A stretch of DNA of 64,000 bases from assembly GCF_008831285.2 (NCBI RefSeq), contig NC_045151.1, positions 1,049,544 to 1,113,543 of the forward strand, read 5' to 3'. This DNA is from Nymphaea colorata (lineage: Eukaryota > Streptophyta > Magnoliopsida > Nymphaeales > Nymphaeaceae). The position numbers and the translations under genes are program-made. Below, in pieces: positions 40,580 to 54,800 of this stretch (positions are counted from its first letter, which is position 1; each line of letters starts with the position of its first letter). The notes beneath the pieces are model-generated. The model did not search any database. It was not told the origin of the DNA and was given only the letters and a program-made list of their open reading frames with translations.

Positions 40580-40770
40580 CTACCGTGGTCGGATTTTTTT
40601 TTTTTTTTTGGGTTTACTAAAAGCCATCGTAAAAAAAGTACATTCCGTTGCTAAAAACCTTGACAAAGCAATTGACCTTCACAAATATGCGTGACGGTTT
40701 TTAATGACATAAAATAAAACGCAACTATTTGGCGGCAGAAGTATCTGGCTGATTTCAATTCTTCATCCGT
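40580..40770. repeat. Foldback-like repeat with GCTAAAAAC/GTTTTTA motifs
   Basis: TTACTAAAAGCCATCGTAAAAAAAGTACATTCCGTTGCTAAAAACC is followed by GTGACGGTTTTTAATGAC. The motifs resemble those in the 9281-9451 foldback element (CTAAAAGCGGTTGCAAAAGGTACATT), so the two may be relatives. Similar motifs are known near the ends of plant CACTA-type elements, but no CACTA terminus was found. Confidence 0.35.
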
Positions 40771-41651
40771 TGCTATATGTTCCTTCAACCTTCGAGTTTG
40801 CCTTAATCAACAGACTAGGAAGAAGTAGAAACTATGAAGAGGGTTGAGAAGAGAAGGAGGAGGTAAGAGGCAATTATGGTTGAGGGCTTCCTTGGATGAG
40901 AGAGAAAGAAAATTTGATTCAATGTTCGTAAAGATCGTAAAATTCATGCTTCTTATGCCTTAGAGGAAACCCTAGAATTAGCAATTTCATAACATTTCAA
41001 ATGAAATCCAACCTGAACTTGGTTTTTGGCCACAATTAATAACTTTTCAGTCAATTTCAATAATTTTTCACCATAAACCAAAGTTTGGTTGCATGTGCAA
41101 AAGAAGATTTTTTCCCCTAAACATCTGAAATATATTGTTTCGTGTCCAAATGTTTAGCTGAAGGGATGCAATTGTTGGCAGGAGAGGGATGTGATGGGTC
41201 AAGGGGTTGAGGAGGTCAGTGGCCGTTCCTATATTATTTTCATACATGTAAAATAATATTTTTGGTTCATTATGAGATTGATATGTTACTTAATATGTAT
41301 AATAATATATATGTATATATGGTACAAATTTTAGTAACATATTTATTATATGTGTAATACATATAGCTGTTTGATTTTAAGCAGATCAAATGGAGGATAT
41401 TAAATTTAAAAAGCAGAAGTTAAGCTATTTTTCAAGATATTCAAATGCCATTCAAAGGGGGCAAGTGTTCTCATTTAAAGAAACTAATTTATTTTCCTTT
41501 TCTCTCTCCATCCTCCTTTGAGGGTATTTCGATCTTTAAAACCAGCTTCATTTCCATTTTTTCAAACTAAAGGTCCACCAACACATTTGCTTAATGAATC
41601 AATGTCCGATATGAATCCCACTAAGCCTGGTATATAAGAGTCTAGTCACTG

Positions 41652-41655
<4 letters not shown>

Positions 41656-41693
<38 letters not shown>
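41656..41693. repeat. (TA)n microsatellite
   Basis: Pure alternating TA run of about 38 bp in the spacer upstream of SSRP1. The surrounding 40771-42470 is AT-rich and shows no gene; a (TG)n tract lies at 42010-42040. Confidence 0.9.
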
Positions 41694-41700
<7 letters not shown>

Positions 41701-42477
41701 AAACCAGACCTCTTAATTTTTGTGTTAAAAAATATTATAAATAATTGTGAACATTTTGACATGTTCATAAACGATAATTCTACGTAAATCATGCTCTAAT
41801 TCCAATTATTTTTTACAAAAAATTGATTTTTCTACCACCAATTTTTGATGCTATAAGAGCAGTCCATTTTCTGATTATTAAAAAAACATGATTAAACTCA
41901 AAAAATGATGGAATTACTACATGTTCTTCGTCAAATCATTCTTAATATCATATCCATGAGGATAGATAGTGTAAAAAACACTTTAATAGATAGTTACCTA
42001 TATATATATGTGTGTGTGTGTGTGCGTGTGTGCGCGTGCATACTTTAATGAAAGTTTAATATAACTTTGGTACCATTTATAAGTATACTTCACATTTCTT
42101 TACATCATATCTACAGATGACTCGGTTAAACCCACCTCTAACTTGGCTTGTTTGAGTTGATAATTCCTTTTTTTTCCTTCTTTTCTGGACGAGGTTGAGG
42201 ATCAAGTGGCCGAGTCCGTTCACTTGGCTGGGCTTTCAAACATCTGACCGTTAAGTGCCGTTTAAAAGTTTGACTGAACATGGTGGTCGGCCTCATACTC
42301 CATCCTTTTTTTTTTTGTTTAAAGTTTGATTAATAACCGTTCAAAATAAATAAGATTTTAACGGCCACTTTACCAGGCCGGCTTGTGTTCTGCGAGCTCC
42401 ATCTGGGTCGAGCTACGTCCTGCCGGGGTCGCCTGAAATAAGGGCAAACCTGAGGGTATTATTGGTAATTGTCAGGT

Positions 42478-42587
42478 GGAGGCCGCCCCGTACCCTTCAC
42501 TGGGGAGCCAAAGGGATCCACAGGCGCCATTTTTCCTCCCAGCTTCTCTCTTCTCTCTCTTCTTCTCTCTCTCTCTGGGGAGGCGCA
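42478..42587 (+). promoter_or_regulatory. CT-rich 5' leader of SSRP1
   Basis: A GC-rich stretch followed by an uninterrupted CT tract (TTCTCTCTTCTCTCTC...) directly precedes the SSRP1 ATG at 42588. CT-rich leaders are typical of plant housekeeping genes. The transcription start was not located. Confidence 0.5.
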
Positions 42588-44858
42588 ATGACAGACGGGC
42601 ACCTGTTCAACAACATCCTTCTGGGCGGCCGAGGGGGCGCTGTGAGCTCCCTTTCCTTCTTGACGACTCCTTATTCACCCTTTTTGAGGGGCATTCTTGC
42701 TTGAATTTGAACTCTAGATTTTAAGGTTTTCTGGAGGATGCTCCTCGGAAAATGGAGAGAAGGGAGTTTGATTCTTTGTTGGTTTTTTTTGGTGTCGTGT
42801 TAAGAGTCTAAGACAATTGTTTCGCCATGCTTTTTAAAGTTCTGTTGATTTGCAGGATCATGTTGCGGTTCGCTTCTGATTCTGCCATTTTTTTGAGATA
42901 TGTTCAGTTTAGGTGAACTCAATTCATAAAGGAAGGGTTTTAATTTGAATCTCGTCCGTTTTTCCTACCTGTTCAATGCTTCTATCAGTTGTCTAGCGTA
43001 AATGAATATGCTTTGTGTCCAAATGCTTAGCAGCTCGATGAAGCCAAAAATTAAGCCTTCGCAAATATTGATATTCTACCTTTCGAATGGTTCCATCTAT
43101 TGACAGTTATCGTGGATTTCTTCCACCAGAAGCCTACTTGAAAGTTTCCTACTTGAAAGTTTCCTGCATAATATGAACGAGAGGTCAATTAACCATTTTG
43201 AAATTCCATTTTCAGTTTGCAGAATTAAGCTGAGTTACGTATACTCCATATCATAGACCATCTACTGTGATGAATTTTAGCTAGGTTACCAACCTCTTTG
43301 GTTCTGAAATTTTGTTTTGGAGACGGAAAAATTTACACTATATCTTCTGAAGACTTGCATTTGGTCTTAGTGACGTGAACCGCTGATATTTTTGTGGCGT
43401 TATTGTAGAATCCGGGGCAGCTTAGGGTTCATTCGGGGGGTATCATATGGCGGAAGCAGGGTGGTGGGAAGGCTGTGGAAGTTGACAAATCTGACATAGT
43501 TGGGTTGATCTGGATGAAAGTTCCGAGGGCATATCAGCTCGGTGTGCGGATTAAAGCTGGGCTTGTTTACAAGTTCACGGGCTTTCGTGAGCAGGTGAGG
43601 TCATGGGCCATTTTTATTTTGCTTTGGAAAGATATCATCGGTGATGAATTACAGTTTTTTTCTTCGGGCATGTTATTGGCAGAGGTGTAAATGTAGATGA
43701 ATGTGGAACTGCGTTATTGTCATGGTATTTAGATTCTTGGTATTACTTTTAATTTTATGATATCTTAAGCTGGTCGAATATGTACTTCGTGGATTTAATT
43801 ATGCATCTCTAGGAAACGGTAGAACGTGGTCAGTGCCACGTCTGGTGTGTGTCTCTGTCTTCTCCATTGACGGCCAGATAAGATTTTGGCGAAACTGTAA
43901 TGCTTTCTCCTGCGGCTTCCACTAAGTGTTTTTTTATTTTAATTTTTTGTGTGCTTTAATATTTGCCTGTGTCGGCATAGTTGACGGCCTACTCAGTAGA
44001 CTTCTTTTTCACTTATGGGGAATCTGGTGTTTGTGACATGGACTTTTTCAGTGTCCTGGTAGATTTTTGTCATGGTTTATGGTTTACCTGTTAATGTTCC
44101 AACGCAGTCAGTAAGGTTGACCTATTGATGTGAAGATGCAGTTAGCAACTGTGTGAGGTTTATCCATTGATGTGCCAATGCAGTTAGCGGCTTTTTAGTT
44201 AGCACCGTATCTTATTTCTTTCAAAGTAGGCATTTATGACTAGGATAAGTACTTTCTTTGTTGTCATTTCCATTCATTGTCCATACTCTTGTTACATGCT
44301 TTTAGTGATTTATTATCCTAGAAGATAAGCAAAACCATTGTAATTTATTGCCACTGCAAATGTGATGACAAATATCTGTAGGCGCAAAGTGGGTATGTCT
44401 ATGGCTTCATGGTGGTGTTGCAGCTTGAAGTTAGTTGATGCTTATTTATATGTATGCCAGGGGATAAGTTAATTTTTCTTTTCTTCTTGAAGTGCTGTCT
44501 AAAGGTATATTGATTGGACAAGCACTGCCTTCTTGATGATGCTTATTTTTCTGCACTTGAAATATTTTTTCCAGCAACCTTATGTAGATACTCGATTAGA
44601 ACTAGCTATTATATTATCATGAGTTCAGATTTCTACTTGGCACGTGTGGTTGATGTGATGTTTTATTGTTCTATTCTCAGGATGTGAACAGTTTGACAAG
44701 TTTTATGCAAAATTCAATGGGGAAAACACCAGAGGAAAGACAATTGTCAATAAGCGGTTGCAATTGGGGTGACGTGGATCTGAATGGTAACATTTCAATT
44801 GAGCTTCCTTTGAACCTGTAACTTTGAGAAAGATCTTACATAAATAAATAAATAAACA

Positions 44859-44951
<93 letters not shown>

Positions 44952-45754
44952 GATTGCTAAACGTACAAAGACATGACTGTCTCTTTAACCAAACTAGTCC
45001 AGTGAAATGGATCCATGCCGTCTAAACTGAAAGTTAGGAAATTGTTTGCTTATGTAAGATTTGAATATTATCTGAACCCCGATTATTGGCCTGGCTATCA
45101 AACAGAGAATGTTGTGTGATCAAGTTCTTGTGAAGATCTATGTGATTGGGAAGTGGTAGATTGATGGCATGATTTTATATTGTGATTACATATTGCTGTT
45201 AAAAATTGATCTTGCCCATCTTTCATATGATTTTCGATTGAGTTCTTTTGTCATGGAGTGAGTTTTAAAATCCCAAACTTTGGTTAAAGTTCAACATTAT
45301 GCCTCAGTTTCTTCATTGTGCACAGACATGCTCAACTTTGGTGAAGTTATATGGTCTGTTTGGGAATCTCTATATTCTGGGATCAGTTATTAACTTATTA
45401 TGTCCAAAATTATAAATTCAGAAAGTTCCTTCCATTTTTTGTGGGTGGGAATTTTTTCTGCTTTGCATACGTTACCTTTCTCTTAGCTCTTGTTCGGGGG
45501 AACTTCATTACCGCATCATTTTTTTTCAATCACATTCTTGTAGATTCTACGTGCAGTAAAGACATTGGAGATTATTGTTTCTCCTTGATCACTTTGTTGT
45601 TAAAAGCATAGACGATGAGTGGAGCCTAGAGGCTAGTGTGCCTTGGCTGGACTAGGCACTTTAAGTAAAGAAAGGGGAAATATAAAAACGACTGAATGTA
45701 ATTATATATAGTCACATAATGAAAACACATATATAGTTACATAAAATCACATTA

Positions 45755-45822
<68 letters not shown>

Positions 45823-48800
45823 ATGTATATACGTATGTATGTGTGTGTGAGTGTATATGTATGCATGTATGTATGTATGGACTATGTTGTTAAAAACATG
45901 AAGCACCAGCTAGGCAGTTATGTGAGTCTAGGTAGGAGGACTAAGTGCATTAACCAGGTCACCATCAAAATGGGATACCAATAAAATGCAATGCTAACTT
46001 TTAAAATTAATGAAACAAAAGCATTTGACAATGGAAAACTTATGGCTATCTACTTATAATAATAAACAATTAAAATGCATGTTAACACAAACATGTTTTG
46101 AAAGATCAAATCTAATGAAGTTGAAAACTAAAGTTTATATTCTATAGCACAAAAAAAGAGAGTAAAATCTCAATGTTTTTGGAGATGTCAACTTATAATA
46201 ATAAAACAATTAAAATGCACAATAAGACAAACACATTTGTGAAAGATCAAATTTAATGAAGTTGAACAACTAAAGTTTATAAGTTATATATCTCAAAAGA
46301 AAAGCTGAGAAGTAAAATTCAATGCTTTTGAATGTAGAGCATGCAAAATCTTACCATTTCCTAGCTGCCATTTGCTAAATCTCTGATTCTAATTTCTAAA
46401 ATCAGAGCCTAAAACAAACCTAAAATTACTAATCTAATTGCAAGAAAAAAGAGGAAACTAAACCCTCAATAAATTCATAATTCATGTTAACATTGCTTGC
46501 AGTAGAATTGCCTTCTTTCATGATTTTATAAAAAAGAAAAGTATGAATATTGCATATATATGTGAGTTAACTTAAAATAACATAAAATGTTCAAAGTATA
46601 ATAGTATATGAGCTATAACTGCAGGTACAAAACTATAAGGATGCATACATGCATGTACACACATATACTTTTGTTGCATAAGCACATGCAACATCAAAAA
46701 GTGAAAAAACTACACAAAAGCAAAATGAGAATATTGTATTCAAAAAAGGAAGAAAGAATAAGAAGGAAATAGGAAAATAGATTGTCAATGAAAAAATTTA
46801 GGGCACACTTGGATGATACCCTCATCTAACCAAGTTTTGTGAAAAGTTGGTTTTATGAAAACCAAGTCTTTTAATGAGTTTTCAAAATTTTGTTGATTTG
46901 AGTGACACATTGAAAACCTGGGTTTATATGAATAACTTGAAAGGAGTCAGGTTTTTCACTCCTTTTTACAAAACTATGTTTTGTCAAAACTGAGTTTTCT
47001 TCAAACCGAGCTTTGATGACACTCAAAAACTCCACAAACCTGGTTTTGGGCTGTCATCCAAACACCCCCTTAGTCTTTTCTCTTGAGCGCCTAGACAAGC
47101 CTAGGTGTCCTAGGTCTAGGTGATGTTTTAGGCATTTTCAAATGTCAGGTTGCCTAAGCCTAGGAGAGCCTAGGTAAGCCTTTGGCAAGATAGCTTGCTC
47201 ATGATAAAAATTTGGGAACTGCATTGCTCCTCATATTCAAAAACTTTCGTGAGGATATATCAGAAATTGTGATAATTGAAAAAGCAACAAACTGAAGCTC
47301 AACAATCATTGTTAATGTGAATATGTTTGTCAGACCTATTTAAAGAATGTAGGCATATTAGATGATGGGCTTTTAGAGGTCATGGTCAATTTCAACATGG
47401 TGGAGTAAAAAAGAGAAAAATGAGTGTGGTAATCTTGAAAGTTATATTCCTTGATATTTTTCTGTGCAACACTGATATGAGACCACTGCTGAAGGCCCAG
47501 CTATATTATTTTGTTTATTGTCAAGGACTTCTATGTACTCTTTGTTGACAAGTATGCAGTTATACATTTAGCTTATTCTGTAGCATGTATTTTACGAGGG
47601 CACTACAGTGCCTGTGCTTAGATTTGTTATTTTGGCCTTGGCATTTGCAGGAAATATGTTGACATTCTTGGTTGGCTCAAAGCAGGCCTTTGAGGTATCT
47701 TTAGCAGATGTATCACAGGCACAGTTACAAGGGAAAACTGATGTTGTTTTAGAGTTTCATGTAGATGATACCACTGGAGCTAATGAGGTTTGTTGTTCAT
47801 CATTGGCCTCTTCTATAATTTGTTTCTTATAGGATATTGCGTACAACCTTATTCATCAGTACTGGTGTTCACCACTCATAACTGAGAATATACTATAAAT
47901 TTCTATCAATGAAAAAACACATAAAACGTATCCAGAAACAACTATCTTGTTGGATTTGGCATCAGCTGGTGAACTATTTTAAGATATTATCAGATATGGT
48001 AACACATCTGAATAAACAATTCTGCGCTCTTCCTACTAGAAGCTGGTTGTAGCCTGTGTACCTCTAGAGATGAGGATGAACATGGTGATGATGAATGATC
48101 ATCACCTTTGTCATTTGTGTTAAACAAATTTATTTTGTGATGCATAACAGCATAAGAATTTGATTGTATATTAATCAGATAAAAAAGCTGTTTCATATTC
48201 AGATTGTGTAGTGTTCCTTATCTGCAATTTTTTTCCTGTATTTGGCAAACCTATAATTGGCATGAAAAATTTCTCTAATTTGGATTTACTAATCTACAAA
48301 TAAATTAGGTTCATATATGAACATTTGATAATGCACAATTTGTATTTTTTGATGTGGTTAAAGCTGCGCATCCCGACAGTGTCTTGCTGTGAATGTTTGT
48401 CATTGGTTTTTTTTCTTGATGACGAAAGTCACCAAACAATTGGGTTTTCTAGAACCACTCCTGTTTTTGTGACTATTTTGGGTTTTATCACCAGTATTTT
48501 TGTCCCAATTATCTTCTCAGCTATTCTTGGGATATGGATGACCAGTGAAGAAATTTGAAATAATTGGATACAATGGATAGTACTCTTGTTTGTTACTTGG
48601 AATGTTTCTTTTCACATCCATAACAAAAACCAAGTCAACATGTAGTTGATTTAAATTTGATCGATTCATATGTCTGAGCCTTCAACGTGCAAGTCAATTT
48701 CAACATAATTCTAACTCTGTCTGTAAGTGCATGTAACTGACAAAAGGATAATTTTTTATTTTCATCATTTTCTTTAGATATAATTTCATGCACTGTTTTT

Positions 48801-51800
48801 GATTTGGGAGGCAATCCAAACAGCTATGATTTTATCACTAGTTTTTGTGTTTTTATAGGTGATTCTTTAGTCTGATGGAGGTGTAAGGAGCACAAAACAA
48901 AAAAAAAAAAAGAAAAAAAAAGAAAAAAAAAGAAAAAAGAAGGGATTACTGCCTGTACACATAGGCAAAGTCTGGAGCAACAGCTATAACCATGATGGAG
49001 ATTGTCTGGTTGGAACAATTTATTCAAGATAGGGATTGCCTTATAAGACCCTTTGAGGTTATGTTCTTAGTCCTTACATGAAAAGTGGAACATATATTGC
49101 TCGTAACTATACTTTTCATAAGAGAAACAAACATATATAAATAACTGTCATTATGTTAGAGAAAAATGTTCGGATCAAGTATAGATCTTCTTATAGGACT
49201 TTAGAAATTTGGCAGGGCTATATATGTATCTATGTATATATGTATGTTATATAGGAAAATGTGTCCCTTTTGTCGTTCATTTTTGGAAATGATTTTTTAT
49301 GTTTCTGGTTTCTTTTTTTTGTTATTTTTATTTTATGCTCAGTTTCTCATCAGGAATAGACCATGACCAGACTGAGGTAGCTCAGTTGGTCCTTTTAGTA
49401 CATCTATAAAGTGGTTTTCCCTATTTCTTGGCCATGCTTTTCAAAAGAACTAACAAAGGTGTCTTCTCTTTCAAGTGCACTTGTGAATATCTTGTTTTGT
49501 TTGTCAAGTTCATCATTTGAACTTGATTTTGTCTGTTTGGGAGCTACTTAATAACTATGGCCTATCTTTTGTGTTGTCTGAAGCTCCAATTGGCTAGTAT
49601 TACTTCTAGACTTCTACTTGATGTTTCATAGTTTATGTGTTCATATTACAGAAAGATTCGCTGATGGAGTTGAGCTTTCACGTACCTAATTCCAATACAT
49701 CCTTCCTTGGAGATGAAACACGCCCTCCAGCACAGGTAATCAAGCATATTGAGCAATAAAACCTGTTACTAGGGGTAAATAGCTGGCATTCCAAGCTGGG
49801 CCTGGTCCATGAGGGGCTTACAAGGGCTTGACAAATGCCAGGTATGCTTGAACCTGGCTGAAGCCTGTGCCAGAAATTGGCTGACTAGGTCTCACCTGGA
49901 TCCACTGCTCAAGTGCATGTTTGAGTAAATACCAAAAAAGTAAAAATAAGAAATCAAGGTCTCTCTTTGTCTCTTGTGTGTGTGTTTGCCTTGTATTTGA
50001 AAAAGTGAGGATGGAGAGTGGAGGATGGAGGACTGAAGAAGGAAGGCAACAACTGGGAACATTGAAGTTCCTAGGCATGAATGATGAGACTTCAGCTTCT
50101 CTGACTCTCCATCAGGAACAAGGGCCTTGTATGAGCTGGGTCCAAGCTTAAGCCTGGGCTGACAGTCAGTCTGGGCACCAGCCAATAGTGGCCCAGGGGT
50201 TGGCTTGAAAGTCGTAGTACTTGGGAGCCCACCACAGATGTGGCATACTGTCTCTTCCTATCCATGAGAAAGTTTAGAGTTAAACATTTATGTGGTGCTA
50301 ATATTATCCTATTGCAAATGACAGGTCTTCCGAGATAGAATAATGTCTGTAGCTGATGTTGGTACATCAGGCGAGGATGCTGTTGTCATGTTTGATGGTG
50401 TTGCTATACTTACACCTAGGTACCAAAGTCATTGCCTTATTGGACTTGCCACATTGTTTTTCAGATTTATATCTATGAGACCAGTCTTATTCCTGGGAAT
50501 TATAGGTTAAAATACTGCCTTACTCCTAGGGAAGATACTGATGTTTTCGGTTACTGTATGCAGAGGGCGCTACAATGTGGAGCTTCATATGTCATTTTTG
50601 CGGCTTCAAGGGCAAGCAAATGATTTCAAAATTCAGTATAGCAGTGTCGTTCGCCTTTTTCAATTGCCTAAGGTTTCAAATCTTTCTTCTTTTGATTTAT
50701 GAATTTCAACAGGGCCATTTCTCATTTTGCAAACATAGATGATATCTTTTTGGGAGTATAGACAACTACTCTTGTTTGGCTTGTCAGGGTTTTCCTTGTT
50801 CGTTTTTGCTTATCTTCTACTTTTGTCTACTGCAGTCCAATCAGCCACATACTTTTGTCATTATTACTTTAGATCCACCAATTCGGAAAGGACAAACTTT
50901 GTATCCACATATTGTGATGCAGGTAAGAATACTTGTTTTTATTTTCTGTGATGGTTTATTTCCTGCTGACTATGTTGTCACTAATTGGAAATTGTTCTCC
51001 CCCCACAACCCCCCTCTCTCAAAAAGATTGAAACAGACTATGTTGTTGAAAGTACATTATCAATCAGTGAAGATCTGATGAAGACAAAATATAAGGACAG
51101 GCTGGAATTATCCTATAAGGTGATTGGATTTTTCCTGTTTTATACTTCATTTGTTAATCTAATGCCAAGCACTTCATTTCACCTTAATATGCATTCCTTG
51201 CTATACATTATGTATTATGAAGAGTTTGTCTAGCTTTTATCTGTGATTTTGTGGGAGTCTTTATTCATTTCACATCCAAGGCTACTGTTTCAAGCACCAT
51301 TGTAAAAAGCATATCTGAATACGTATTGGTCATGGCGACGTATATGCTGTATCGTAACATATTGTAATGTATCATAAAATTGTTTTTTCATTTAAAAAAT
51401 AAGAAAAACCAGAGAAGATTCAGAAAAATCAAGAATAATGATGAAAAACATGTTCTATATAAAAGACTCATCACAAGTAATGAACATTCATGATTCATCA
51501 TTGATAAGCCATTATATGTTAACAACATATTATGGCAATCAAACAAATAAATTCATAACGTAAATAGAAAGTAGAAACCTATGTTACATAGGTATGGGTA
51601 TGGGCATGGGTACAGACCATTTTTTAAAAAACTCGGGTATGGGAGTACGACCACGTATGTATATATATATACACACACACACACACACTCACACTGTATG
51701 CCACTTGGGTGCTTCTAAATGGCTGCCGCACCGGTGCCGACACTGGTGCTGGTGCTTCTCTGACACAACACATTTGGTTCAGTCAGCTGAACCGGGTCAA

Positions 51801-54800
51801 AACTGACCATTTTCAATATGCACATAACTACATTATCTTTAATACAAACTTATATATATATATATATAAGGCTACTAAAAGTTAAATAACTATGTAACAA
51901 ATGTTTTATATACTTCAAAACTGGCCATTTTCAATATGCACATAACTACATTATCTTTAATACAAACTTATATATATATAAGGCTACTAAAAGTTAAATA
52001 ACTATGTAACAAATGATTTATATACTATGTCACATAGGTACGGGTACAAACCATCATCAATATTAGAAGGAACAACAGGTTCTGTAAGGTCCATATTAAG
52101 AGCATGCATATCATGTTCTCCTTCAAGTTCTACGTCAATGTCCTTTGGATTAACATCCCAATACTTGAATGATCCTGAACTGCAACTTGCAACCAAATCA
52201 AAATATGATTTAAGTTAATATTAACTTTAAACAACCAACATGATATACATGTGTATACATATCAAAGATACAAAAAGAAAGAAATACCTGTAATCATTTG
52301 AAGTACGTGAAAGTAAGCGTATGTTGGAGTGGACATAAACTAAATCTTCTGCTCGCTTACTAGTTTGCTTATTTCTCTTGATGTTGTGAATTTGAGAATA
52401 AGTGCTCCAATTTCTTTCACAACATGAAGAGGTTGCAGGTTGAGATAATAACTTCAACACAAGTTGTTGGAGATTTGGTGTCGATGCTCCAAAACATAAC
52501 CACCAATTAACATGATCTTCTTTATCTCTTGCCATTGCAGCTTGTATTGAATCATTTCTTCCACCAGAGAAGCTCGCAAACTCATTATTTATTATCTTCA
52601 ACCGATGAGAATCAAAATATAGTCTTCCCAAACATAGCTCCCTATTTATTGATATTTATGGATCTCGATTAGGAAAAAACGACCAGTACCTCCTGCCAAC
52701 CATGTTTGTCCATAATATTTGGGATTTAAGGAGTGTGCCATACAATGCAAATGGTTATTGCTTCTGTTCCATCTTCTTACTAAAATTTTATGCACATGAT
52801 TGAAAAACTCAGAATCATCAAGTGCAACATTCTTCTTCTTATGTCTAAAAATGATGTTTTGATTTTTTTCAATCATGTTATCCCACATATCATAAACTCT
52901 ATGAAGCATGGGCCCTTCTTTATCAACTTCTCTCAGCATCTACCGAATAGGCTCTGTAAACTGTAGAAAATATGTAATTTTATCCCACCATTCATAATCT
53001 AAAATACATTTTTTAATTTCCTGAGCCTTCACAATGTCATCACTTCGATAAAACTCCCAACCATTGTTAGTCGCCATAAGTGTTAATGCATGTTTCACCT
53101 GCTTTATTCTTTTTATCATTACAATAATGGATGCAAAACAGGTCTCTGCTACCTTCAACAATTTCAAATCAGAATGCCTACTAAATATACCAAGAGCATT
53201 GTTGTGGTTTACAACAAAATTTCTGATGTTTCTGACATCATGCTCAAGCTCCTCAATCCATGAACACAATAAACCAGCATTTGGATCATCTTTTGATGGG
53301 TTGCAAAATACTTTTAAGTTTTAAGTGCTAGATTTATACTGTGTGCCACACAAGGAGTCCAGAATATGTGACTATACTTGAGATCACTTGCCAAATTCAT
53401 CTCTGCTCGTTGGCAAACTCAAGCATTATCAGTAATAATTTGCGCAACATTATATTCACCCACTTCTTTGATGACTTCTATAAATAGCCCTTTTAAATAC
53501 TCAACAATCTTTATACTCCCCAGATGCATCAATACATTTCAAGAAGATTGATTCATCAAGCGAATAAGCAATAAAATTTATCAGTGGCTGTCTTTGTTGC
53601 ATCAATACATTTCAAGAAGATTGATTCATCAAGCGAATAAGCAATAAAATTTATCAGTGGCTGTCTTTGTATATCAGTCCACCCGGTGCGGTCAACGCAG
53701 CACCCCTGCCGCACCCAGGGGCATATTGGTACCAGTGTCATACCGGTACCGTGCGGTTACTCCTTAGGAGGAGTACCCGTGTGATAGAGTTTATATACAT
53801 ATATACACACACATATATAGAGTTATAGACACCCTTGCTGCACGTCACGTCACGAGCAAAGCCGTCCCGCACCTACATATATATCAACATAAACAAGTAA
53901 ACAACATAGAAAATATATACCAACAGCTCTTGCAGCAATGTGTTTAAGAAACCTATAAAAAACTTTAAGCATATAGACAAAATACATATCAATGTCAAAG
54001 TCATCTGCTGCATATATTGCAAAGTTGCTACGGAATGAGGAAAATCATCTACCTAACAACTGAGCTGTCCCTTAGACAATCAAATACCGACCACGGCTCA
54101 GCATTGTGGAACTGGAATATAAGTGTTAAATGCTGAAATGGAACGGGTCATTTACAAAAAGTAATATAGGAGCACACATGAGGCAACAAAAAGGAGGAAG
54201 AAACCAGTTCAAGTCGAACAAGAAAAAGGGCTGGGACGCACTGTTATTTGAAAAAAAATATGGTTACATCTAAATGTAAAAGAGAAGGGCAGACAATATG
54301 ATTTTCGAAAAAAAAAAAAAGTTTATGCAGGTTATAGAAGAAGGGCAAACGATTTTAAACCTGCCGTCAGAAGTGAATAGATAGATAGCTGGATGATGGG
54401 AGACTGCCCGAAAAAAGAATAAGCTTAAATATGAAGCTTCAACAAAAAATGCCCAAATCAGTCGACTGAGAAGTCGGTGAACAACAACAACTGCGTTGCC
54501 CTTTTACCGGAGACATTTCCTCTTGTCGGAAACTGCCAGAAACCAGTTGGCGGGGCAGCCAACATCACCGGAGAACCAGACATCCGGTGATGGTGGGTAA
54601 TACACACGGCCATTGACAAAAGTCGAGGGCTCTGCGTTTTCTTTGAAAGAAAAAGAAAAAACGAAAGCCTAATCTAAAGACGGTTTTGGATTTGGTCAAA
54701 CTTTGACCAAGTCCAAAAAATACCGGATGCGTACTCGGGTATGTTGACCATAGCAGATACGGTCGAACATGTACCCCGGACGTACCCGAGTACGTACCGG

